A stretch of DNA of 64,000 nucleotides from [Clostridium] leptum DSM 753 (GTDB lineage: Bacteria > Bacillota > Clostridia > Oscillospirales > Acutalibacteraceae), in NCBI GenBank assembly GCA_000154345.1, contig DS480349.1, positions 248,001 to 312,000 of the forward strand. The letters are read 5' to 3'. The notes beneath the pieces were generated by a model. That model did no database searches. It was not told the origin of the DNA and saw only the letters and a program-made list of their open reading frames with translations. This document shows, piece after piece, positions 23,269 to 29,501 of this stretch; position 1 is the first letter of the stretch; the number at the start of each line of letters is the position of its first letter. Both the position numbers and the translations under genes were made by a program.

Positions 23269-23649
23269 ATGCAGGGTTACACATTTGTAAAAGGCGAGCA
23301 TTATCCGGTAGAGCATCTGGTGTTTGAGACCGCTCCAGAGTTTGTTGAGGAGTTTTTAGAGGTGGACCATGAGGTTTGGACTTTAGGCGAGGCGGAGAGC
23401 GACCTGTTTGACCATATTCCTTTTTTGTACAAGGAAGTCTGGATCAATGAAAACAAGCCCGGCGAGATGCATTTTATCTTTATTTGGGAGAGCATGGAGA
23501 GCTGGAAAAAGGTGGACGATAAGGACATTCAGGCTGCCCTGATCGCACGTTTTGAATCTAAGTTTAAGCATCCTTATAAGCTGACTCGCTGCATCCAGAA
23601 CGAGGAAAACTTTGGACTGCATCGCTACAGCCGTTTTGAGCGCATCTAA
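23269..23649 (+). CDS. TIGR03792-like small protein (ABM-type ferredoxin-like fold)
   Basis: The 126-residue product contains 'VEHLVFETAPEFVEEFLEVDHEVWTLGEAES' and 'YKEVWINENKPGEMHFIFIWESMESWKKVDD', matching the pattern of TIGR03792 proteins known mainly from cyanobacteria, which are thought to adopt a dimeric alpha/beta-barrel. Members of that fold include monooxygenase-like and isomerase-like enzymes and binding proteins, so no reaction can be assigned. AAGGAGG precedes the ATG. It sits mid-operon, suggesting a structural or catalytic part in the pathway. Confidence 0.65.
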   Translation: MQGYTFVKGEHYPVEHLVFETAPEFVEEFLEVDHEVWTLGEAESDLFDHIPFLYKEVWINENKPGEMHFIFIWESMESWKKVDDKDIQAALIARFESKFKHPYKLTRCIQNEENFGLHRYSRFERI

Positions 23650-23695
23650 ATAAAATCGAATTTATTACGGTAATTGCAGGAAAGGAAGCGTCACA

Positions 23696-24427
23696 ATGAA
23701 ATTTGAGAATAAAGTTGTCGTCGTTACCGGCGCAAGCTCCGGGATCGGCGAAGGCGTGGCAAAGATGTTTTTGGAGGAAGGCGCCAAGGTCGTTGGCTGC
23801 GGAATCGAACCTGAGATGAAAATCCAGGACAGCAGCGCTATTTACGTTCAGGCAGACCTGACCAAATTTGACCAGGCTGAAAATGTGATCGCCAAGGCGG
23901 TACAGACCTTTGGCAAAGTGGATAAGCTGGTGTGCTGCGCCGGCGTTACCTTTATCGGTTCTCTGGAAACCACGAACAGCGAAACCTTTATGCGTGAGCT
24001 GTCCATCAATCTGGGCGGCGTGTTTAACATGTGCAAGGCTGCGGTTCCGGAGCTGAAGAAGCAGCCGGATGCTACCATTGTCACCGTCGGCTCTGATTTG
24101 GGCGTGCGTCCGATTCCGGAGCGTATCGGGTACTGTCCTTCCAAGGCCGGTGTGATTATGCTGACCAAGTGCATTGCCTTGGAGTATGCTCCGGCGATTC
24201 GGGTAAACTGTATTCTGCCCGGACTGGTACGGACTCCAATGATCGAGCAGCGCTTCCAAGAGGCGGAGGATCCGAAGGCTTTGGAGGAATCCTATGCCTC
24301 CTTGTATCCGCTGCATAAAATGGGCAAGGTAGCCGATATGGCTAATGCTGTAAAATTCCTGTCCAGCGAGGAAAGCGGATTTATTACCGGCGAAATCATG
24401 AACGTGTGCGGCGGAAGCCTGATTTAA
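23696..24427 (+). CDS. Short-chain dehydrogenase/reductase (SDR)
   Basis: The 243-residue classical SDR has the cofactor motif TGASSGIG (residues 11-18) and a catalytic triad visible as Ser133, Tyr146 and Lys150 ('GSDLGV', 'YCPSKAG'). The C terminus carries the usual 'FITGEIMNVCGG'. It would oxidise a hydroxyl or reduce a carbonyl with NAD(P). The RibD-like gene follows 15 bases later. The substrate is presumably the imported heterocycle or a derivative, which is inference from context. Confidence 0.88.
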   Translation: MKFENKVVVVTGASSGIGEGVAKMFLEEGAKVVGCGIEPEMKIQDSSAIYVQADLTKFDQAENVIAKAVQTFGKVDKLVCCAGVTFIGSLETTNSETFMRELSINLGGVFNMCKAAVPELKKQPDATIVTVGSDLGVRPIPERIGYCPSKAGVIMLTKCIALEYAPAIRVNCILPGLVRTPMIEQRFQEAEDPKALEESYASLYPLHKMGKVADMANAVKFLSSEESGFITGEIMNVCGGSLI

Positions 24428-24442
24428 CGGAGGATTTTCACT

Positions 24443-25393
24443 ATGGCTACTTCTCTTTTTAAAATGCCCTTCGATGTAGACCGTTTGAAGGTTCAGCGGA
24501 TTTACGCCAGCAAGGAGCTGGAGCATTGCACCGCGGAAACCATGAGCTGCGATAAAATCCGCAAAATTTACGGCGATTTAAAATTTCTAGAGCTTCATGA
24601 GGATCGCCCGTGCACATATACTTCTTTGGTGACCTCTCTGGATGGCAGAATTGCCTTTACAGACGCGCCTCAGGGTCCGTTGATCGCCAAGCTGAATAAA
24701 TATGATCCCGCCGGCGCCGACACCGACTGGTTTATTCTGAATATGCTTCGGGCGGTTTCCGACGGCGTGATGCTGGGAGCCGGCACCATGAACGCGGAAG
24801 CTGACTATACCTGCCACGTGTTCGACCAGGATATGGAGGACATGCGGATTGAAGCCGGAAAAAATCCTGTGCCGTGGAATATTATCACTTCTCTGGATGC
24901 CACGGATATCCCTTTTGACCATGTGCTCTTCAACACTCCTGAGGTTCCGGTTATGATCAGCACCTCTAAGCAAGGCGTGGAATTGGTCAAGGATAAAATT
25001 AAGAACAATTACTTCGTTGTAACCGCTTCCAGTATGGAAGATGTTACGGATGAAATGATTGCCGGGATGAAAGACAATGGAGATAAGGTTCTGGTGATCG
25101 GTACCGGCGACAAGACACCGGATTCCAAGGTGGCGCTGTATATTCTCAAGCGCTTTGGAATTGACCGCCTGCTGGTGGAAACTCCCTCTTATATGCATTA
25201 CCTGGTGTCGCAGAAGATGATGGATGAGCTGTTTTTCAATTACTCCTGCATTTATGTAGGAGGTCAAGCCCTGACGATCGGAAAATTCGGCAAGGAGTTT
25301 GGATCTAAGGATCATCCTCATACCCGGATGCTTTCCATTCACAGCCACAGCGACCACTTCTTCTATTTCCGGCATAAGCTGCTCTATGATTAA
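24443..25393 (+). CDS. RibD C-terminal-domain (dihydrofolate-reductase-like) reductase
   Basis: The 316-residue protein resembles the reductase half of RibD: 'PCTYTSLVTSLDGRIAF', 'DWFILNMLRAVSDGVMLGAGTMNAE', 'FGIDRLLVETPSYMHYLVSQKMMDELFFNYSCIYVGG'. RibD_C enzymes bind NADPH and reduce pyrimidine- or pterin-like substrates. There is no deaminase domain and no riboflavin gene nearby, so a biosynthetic RibD is unlikely; a reductase for an imported nucleobase-, pterin- or flavin-like compound fits better. It is the last gene of the operon, ahead of a strong terminator. Confidence 0.8.
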   Translation: MATSLFKMPFDVDRLKVQRIYASKELEHCTAETMSCDKIRKIYGDLKFLELHEDRPCTYTSLVTSLDGRIAFTDAPQGPLIAKLNKYDPAGADTDWFILNMLRAVSDGVMLGAGTMNAEADYTCHVFDQDMEDMRIEAGKNPVPWNIITSLDATDIPFDHVLFNTPEVPVMISTSKQGVELVKDKIKNNYFVVTASSMEDVTDEMIAGMKDNGDKVLVIGTGDKTPDSKVALYILKRFGIDRLLVETPSYMHYLVSQKMMDELFFNYSCIYVGGQALTIGKFGKEFGSKDHPHTRMLSIHSHSDHFFYFRHKLLYD

Positions 25394-25433
25394 TTTTTAA
25401 ACTAAGATTCCTCAAAAGACCGTATCATAAGCG

Positions 25434-25465
25434 AAAAGAGGAGCCCTGATACGGGCTCCTCTTTT
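25434..25465. terminator. Bidirectional terminator between the reductase operon and the ROK gene
   Basis: AAAAGAGGAGCCC pairs with its exact complement around TGATA. A and T runs on both sides let it serve the plus-strand operon and the convergent ROK gene. Confidence 0.9.
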
Positions 25466-25487
25466 GTCACAGCAGATCTGATAAAAA

Positions 25488-26690
25488 TCAAGCTTCCGGT
25501 TCTGTATTGGCGATCTCTTGGAAAAAATGGTCGATAGTTTGTCCGGCCGCACCTAAAATGGCGCCGTTTTTGCCCAAATGTGATAGAACCACTTGCTCCG
25601 AATGAGTAATGGGCAGGATCATTCTCCGCAGAACCTCCGGAAGATAATAGGGAAGAGCACTTAAAAGCTCTGAACTCAGGGAGATCACCTGGCAGTCGAA
25701 AATAAAAATAATATTCGTCAGCCCGATGGCCAGATAAGAAATAAACCGGTCCAAAACCTTTTGGGCGGTAGGATTTTGATGCTGAATTAAAACTACCAGC
25801 TCTTGAATACTTTTAATGGGGGCGGGAAGAAGGCTGTTGGCATAAGCGATTACCGCACTGTCGGAGCAGTATTGCTCCCAGCATCCGAATTTTCCGCAGT
25901 GACACTGCCTAGGTTCGTCGAAATTGATAGTGTGGTGGCCAATGGCGTTTGCGAAGCCGTGATATCCCCGGAGAAGCTCGCCGTTAGTGATTAGTCCGGC
26001 GGAGATCGAATCGCTGATGTTTACGGCCGCCAAGCTTTGATAAGCGGCCTTGGCAGCTTGCCCATCCTCTTGTTCACTGGGAGCTATTTCAATATTCTGC
26101 TGGGCGATAGCCGCAAGATTGCCGTCGTTATCGATATTGATTGGAACGTGATAGCGTTCTCCCAGTAGAGTGCAGATATCGATATTCCGCCATCCAAGGC
26201 TGGGAACAAAACGGATCAGTCCGGAAAGGTCCACAATGCCATGAACGGAAATTCCAATTCCAACCAGTCCGTAGAGCGTTTTCGGCTGGCCATTCAGCAT
26301 TTCATCCAATGCGCCGCAGATTTGGCCGTATACTGCGGAAAAGTCTGGGTTTTTAATGGAAAATTTTCTTCGGGACAAAATTCTCTCTCCGGAAAGATCA
26401 GTGAGAATAGTCTGAACGTTGCGTACGTCAATATCCACGGCTATCACATAGCCTACGCTTAGCACAGGCTGAAGCAGAATGGGCTTTCTTCCGCTTGCTG
26501 ATTTTCCGAGCTCGGTTTCAGTCAGAAGGCCGGCGTCAATCCACTCCTTCACAATGGTGGAAACCGTCGCTTTATTTAGTCCGGTGAGGCTACAGATATC
26601 AACGCGGCTGATAGGATAATTATGAAGAATTTGCTTGATAATTTCCCATCGATTAGCAGCGCGGATATCCTTTGTCTGGGTGATTTTCAT
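25488..26690 (-). CDS. ROK-family transcriptional regulator
   Basis: The 400-residue product combines an N-terminal winged helix ('ISRVDICSLTGLNKATVSTIVKEWIDAGLL', about 28-58) with a ROK sugar-kinase-like domain ('VGIGISVHGIVDLSG', 'IDNDGNLAAIA'). The ROK zinc motif CHCGKFGCWEQY is intact at about residue 255. Such proteins (NagC/XylR type) repress genes until a sugar binds. It is convergent with the permease/reductase operon and divergent from the tautomerase, so its target is uncertain. A 9-base inverted repeat (AATTATCAT at 26725-26733, complement at 26761-26769) in its upstream region may be its own operator. Confidence 0.85.
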   Translation of the reverse strand: MKITQTKDIRAANRWEIIKQILHNYPISRVDICSLTGLNKATVSTIVKEWIDAGLLTETELGKSASGRKPILLQPVLSVGYVIAVDIDVRNVQTILTDLSGERILSRRKFSIKNPDFSAVYGQICGALDEMLNGQPKTLYGLVGIGISVHGIVDLSGLIRFVPSLGWRNIDICTLLGERYHVPINIDNDGNLAAIAQQNIEIAPSEQEDGQAAKAAYQSLAAVNISDSISAGLITNGELLRGYHGFANAIGHHTINFDEPRQCHCGKFGCWEQYCSDSAVIAYANSLLPAPIKSIQELVVLIQHQNPTAQKVLDRFISYLAIGLTNIIFIFDCQVISLSSELLSALPYYLPEVLRRMILPITHSEQVVLSHLGKNGAILGAAGQTIDHFFQEIANTEPEA

Positions 26691-26724
26691 GTGAGAACAC
26701 TCTTTTCTTGTTGAGAAATTTTAT

Positions 26725-26769
26725 AATTATCATAATAATAGAATCATTATACAATAGAAAATGATAATT
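26725..26769. promoter_or_regulatory. Possible operator between the ROK and tautomerase genes
   Basis: Arms AATTATCAT (26725-26733) and ATGATAATT (26761-26769) flank a very AT-rich 27-base spacer within the 154-base divergent intergenic region. Paired A/T-rich half-sites are usual for ROK regulators, so autoregulation is plausible. Confidence 0.4.
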
Positions 26770-26844
26770 TTCCAGTTGTCGGGGATTTTAATAATCGTGA
26801 TTCATGTTAGTAAACGATAAAATGTGAAGGGAGAATCATTTTAT

Positions 26845-27192
26845 ATGCCTTGTATTCAAATTAAAACCAATGTAAAGGTAAATGAAGAAACCGCGGAGGC
26901 CATTAAAAGCCAATTGGGTAAGGATATTGCCCTTCTGCCGGAAAAAACGGAAGACTGGCTGATGGTTACGTTAGAGGATAGCTGCCGCATGTGGTTTCGG
27001 GGAGACGCCTCTCATCCTCTGGCGATTGTAGAGGTTAAAGTATTTGGAGCTCAAATCGACTCTGCGGCCTCAGAAAAAATGACCCAGGCTGTTTGTAAGC
27101 TTTTCCAAAAGGAGCTGGGAGTGGATCCAAAGGATATTTATATCCGGTATTTAGCCTCTCCTGACTGGGGATGGAACAATACAAATTTTTAA
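26845..27192 (+). CDS. MIF-related tautomerase family protein
   Basis: Start 26845 (not in-frame GTG 26824) is chosen because it puts proline immediately after Met ('MPCIQIKTNVKV'), the catalytic residue of this superfamily once Met is removed, and because GAAGGGAGA precedes it. The 115-residue length is exactly that of MIF/phenylpyruvate tautomerase-like proteins, and 'VTLEDSCRMWFRGD' and the C-terminal 'IYIRYLASPDWGWNNTNF' fit. Bacterial members' substrates are poorly known. The gene stands alone with its own terminator. Confidence 0.85.
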   Translation: MPCIQIKTNVKVNEETAEAIKSQLGKDIALLPEKTEDWLMVTLEDSCRMWFRGDASHPLAIVEVKVFGAQIDSAASEKMTQAVCKLFQKELGVDPKDIYIRYLASPDWGWNNTNF

Positions 27193-27231
27193 CACACGCC
27201 AAACAGAAGAATCAATAGCCTGATGAGCACA

Positions 27232-27275
27232 AAAAAAGCACTGAAAAAAGTAGAGACTTTTTTCAGTGCTTTTTT
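27232..27275 (+). terminator. Terminator of the tautomerase gene
   Basis: A long stem built from AAAAAAGCACTGAAAAAAGT and its complement is followed by T residues. Confidence 0.9.
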
Positions 27276-27288
27276 GTGGCTGCCGTTG

Positions 27289-27316
27289 TTGACAAAGAGA
27301 AATAATAGGATATAAT
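27289..27316 (+). promoter_or_regulatory. Promoter of the marR-MATE operon
   Basis: TTGACA (27289-27294) and TATAAT (27311-27316), both perfect consensus, with a 16-base spacer. It lies two bases upstream of a large palindrome. Confidence 0.85.
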
Positions 27317-27318
27317 AG

Positions 27319-27360
27319 TTTATAGTAAAACAGTTTCTTAAAAAACTGTTTTACTATAAA
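27319..27360. promoter_or_regulatory. Large palindromic operator for the MarR regulator
   Basis: Two perfect 18-base arms (TTTATAGTAAAACAGTTT at 27319-27336, complement at 27343-27360) enclose six bases. Placed just after the -10 box, it would overlap the transcription start. It is most simply the binding site of the MarR protein encoded next. Confidence 0.85.
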
Positions 27361-27394
27361 CGGGTTGAGTTTAGAAAGGGGTTGTCACAGCCAT

Positions 27395-27844
27395 ATGAAA
27401 GATAACTCAAATCTTTGGCTGGGAATACGGAAAAGCTTAAAGCTGTATGAGCAAATGCTGAAGGGCGTGTGCATTCAATACCAGCTGACAGGGATTGAGG
27501 CGGATGTTATTAGTTTTTTGCAGCATAATCCGGGCAAGGATACCGCTATGGATATGGTAGAACTTCGCCTGCTGTCAAAGGGCTCTATTTCAAAAGCGGT
27601 AGAAGGGCTGATACAAAAGTCTATCCTTCGGCGTCATCAGGATGTTGAGGACAGAAGGGTCATCCATTTGGAGCTTTTACCAGATGCTGAACCAATATTG
27701 GATAGTATTGAAAAGGTTCAGCAAAGATTCTGGGAAATCGTCTTTAGTGGATTTACAGCCGAAGAGTTAAGCCTTTACGAAAGCTTTAATAGAAGAATTT
27801 TGAATAATACCTTGACTGCGATAGAAAGGAATCGTTTGTTATGA
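27395..27844 (+). CDS. MarR-family transcriptional regulator
   Basis: Start 27395 is preferred; an upstream TTG frame (27365) overlaps the leader. The ~149-residue protein has the winged-helix core 'MDMVELRLLSKGSISKAVEGLIQKSILRRHQDVEDRRVIHLELL', where 'DRR' marks the wing, flanked by dimerisation helices. MarR proteins typically repress their own operon and release DNA on binding small aromatic or toxic ligands. The stop overlaps the MATE start by four bases, so the two are translationally coupled. Confidence 0.85.
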   Translation: MKDNSNLWLGIRKSLKLYEQMLKGVCIQYQLTGIEADVISFLQHNPGKDTAMDMVELRLLSKGSISKAVEGLIQKSILRRHQDVEDRRVIHLELLPDAEPILDSIEKVQQRFWEIVFSGFTAEELSLYESFNRRILNNTLTAIERNRLL

Positions 27845-29217
27845 ATCAGGATAAAGATTTTCTCGGACGCGAACCGATTGGAAGGCTTCTTTTAAAGCTG
27901 GCTTTTCCAACCGTGGCAGCTCAGGTCATCAATATGCTTTATAATATTGTGGACCGTATCTATATCGGCCACATTTCGGATATTGGAGCTATGGCGTTGA
28001 CCGGCGTAGGAGTTTGTATGCCTCTGATTATGATCGTTTCAGCATTTGCGGCTCTGGTGGCTTATGGCGGCGCGCCGAGAGCTTCGATTTTCATGGGACG
28101 AAAGGATACAGACTCGGCCGAAAAAACCTTGGGAAACTGCTTTATAGTGCAGATCGCGATCTCAATAGTTCTTACCGCTGCGCTTCTTATTTGGAACCGC
28201 GATTTTCTTATGGCGTTTGGCGCCAGTGAAAATACTATCGAATATAGCGTACGGTATATGAATGTTTACGCTATTGGTACACTGTTTGTGCAGCTGACCC
28301 TGGGCATGAACGCATTTATTACCGCGCAAGGCTTCGCGAAAACAGGCATGCTCTCCGTGCTGATCGGCGCGGTGGCGAATATCATTTTAGATCCGATTTT
28401 TATTTTTGGCTTCAACATGGATGTACAAGGGGCCGCATTAGCGACCATTATTTCTCAAGCTCTTTCCTGTGCTTGGGTATTGGCCTTTCTATTTGGAAAA
28501 AGAACCATGTTAAAAATTAAAAGAAAAAATCTTTTTCTGGAAGCGAAAATCATTCTGCCCTGTCTGGCGCTGGGATTGTCTGTTTTCATTATGCAGGCCA
28601 GTGAAAGCGTGATCTCCGTTTGCTTTAATTCCTCGCTATTAAGATATGGCGGAGATATCGCCGTGGGCGCAATGACTATATTGACAAGCGTTATGCAGTT
28701 CGCCATGCTGCCGCTGCAAGGGTTAGGGCAAGGAGCCCAGCCGATTATCAGCTATAATTACGGAGCGAGAAATGTCGGAAGGGTAAAGGCAGCTTTTAGG
28801 CTGCTGTTAAAAACGAGTGTTTTATATGCGGTGGCATTATGGGGGCTCGTCATGATTTTTCCTCAGTTATTCGCCGCTATGTTTACCTCAGACGCTGAGC
28901 TGATGGAATTCACAAAAACAGCGCTGCGTATTTATATGGCTTCTATGTTTCTTTTCGGAATACAGATGGCATGTCAAATGACGTTTAATTCCTTGGGAAG
29001 AGCAAAGGAATCCATTATAGTCGCTGTGATGCGGAAATTTATCCTTTTAATTCCATTAATTTATATTATGCCTGCTGTTTGGTCTTCCAATCAGACGATG
29101 GCGGTATACCTGGCGGAGCCAATTGCGGATGCCCTTGCGGTTACCTTTACCGCTGTTTTGTTTGCGTTCCAATTTAAAAAGGCTTTGGGAAAGATATCTG
29201 ATACCCAGTCTATTTAA
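27841..29217 (+). CDS. MATE-family multidrug/Na+ efflux transporter
   Basis: The 458-residue product has 12 hydrophobic segments in two repeated halves. It opens with the family-typical 'EPIGRLLLKLAFPTVAAQVINMLYNIVDRIYIGHI', and the second half repeats the pattern around 'MLPLQGLGQGAQPIISYNYGA'. MATE proteins export cationic drugs, dyes or metabolites in exchange for Na+ or H+. Coupling to a MarR gene behind a palindromic operator suggests drug-inducible expression. Confidence 0.9.
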   Translation: MNQDKDFLGREPIGRLLLKLAFPTVAAQVINMLYNIVDRIYIGHISDIGAMALTGVGVCMPLIMIVSAFAALVAYGGAPRASIFMGRKDTDSAEKTLGNCFIVQIAISIVLTAALLIWNRDFLMAFGASENTIEYSVRYMNVYAIGTLFVQLTLGMNAFITAQGFAKTGMLSVLIGAVANIILDPIFIFGFNMDVQGAALATIISQALSCAWVLAFLFGKRTMLKIKRKNLFLEAKIILPCLALGLSVFIMQASESVISVCFNSSLLRYGGDIAVGAMTILTSVMQFAMLPLQGLGQGAQPIISYNYGARNVGRVKAAFRLLLKTSVLYAVALWGLVMIFPQLFAAMFTSDAELMEFTKTALRIYMASMFLFGIQMACQMTFNSLGRAKESIIVAVMRKFILLIPLIYIMPAVWSSNQTMAVYLAEPIADALAVTFTAVLFAFQFKKALGKISDTQSI

Positions 29218-29501
29218 CTTGTCTAAGAGTTTAAGTTTTTTAAGGGAAAGCCTATGCGTAATTTAGATTTATAGAATTATCTTTTAAGTGCTGATTAAAA
29301 ACGATAGGGGGATGTTATTGTCAAGAACTAGTAGAATTAGAGATAAATAATTATTTTCCTTTAGAAAGTGAAAACAAAATATATCTTAGATATTAATTGA
29401 ATAATATCTAACCGTATGCTACACTAAAAGCATTATATCAGATGCTTTGAAATCAGCCTGAGATCATGGAACCGTCAAACCTTGATAGGAAGAAAGGTGT
29501 A
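29218..29501. promoter_or_regulatory. Upstream region of the hybrid kinase with a palindrome
   Basis: This 284-base gap is AT-rich. It holds a perfect 10-base inverted repeat with six-base spacer (TTAGATATTA at 29386-29395, complement at 29402-29411) and a smaller AAAGCAT/ATGCTTT hairpin at about 29428-29449. No gene or terminator for the MATE operon is clear. Confidence 0.55.

Noticed and set aside
23564..24526. A 320-codon minus-strand frame
   Set aside because: It lies antisense to a well-supported SDR gene and its neighbours; composition is His/Gln-rich as expected for an antisense shadow.
24587..25375. A 262-codon minus-strand frame
   Set aside because: It is antisense to the RibD-like gene and shows no recognisable domain or translation signal.
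24443..25393. Riboflavin-biosynthesis RibD
   Set aside because: The N-terminal deaminase domain is absent and no other rib gene or FMN riboswitch is nearby.
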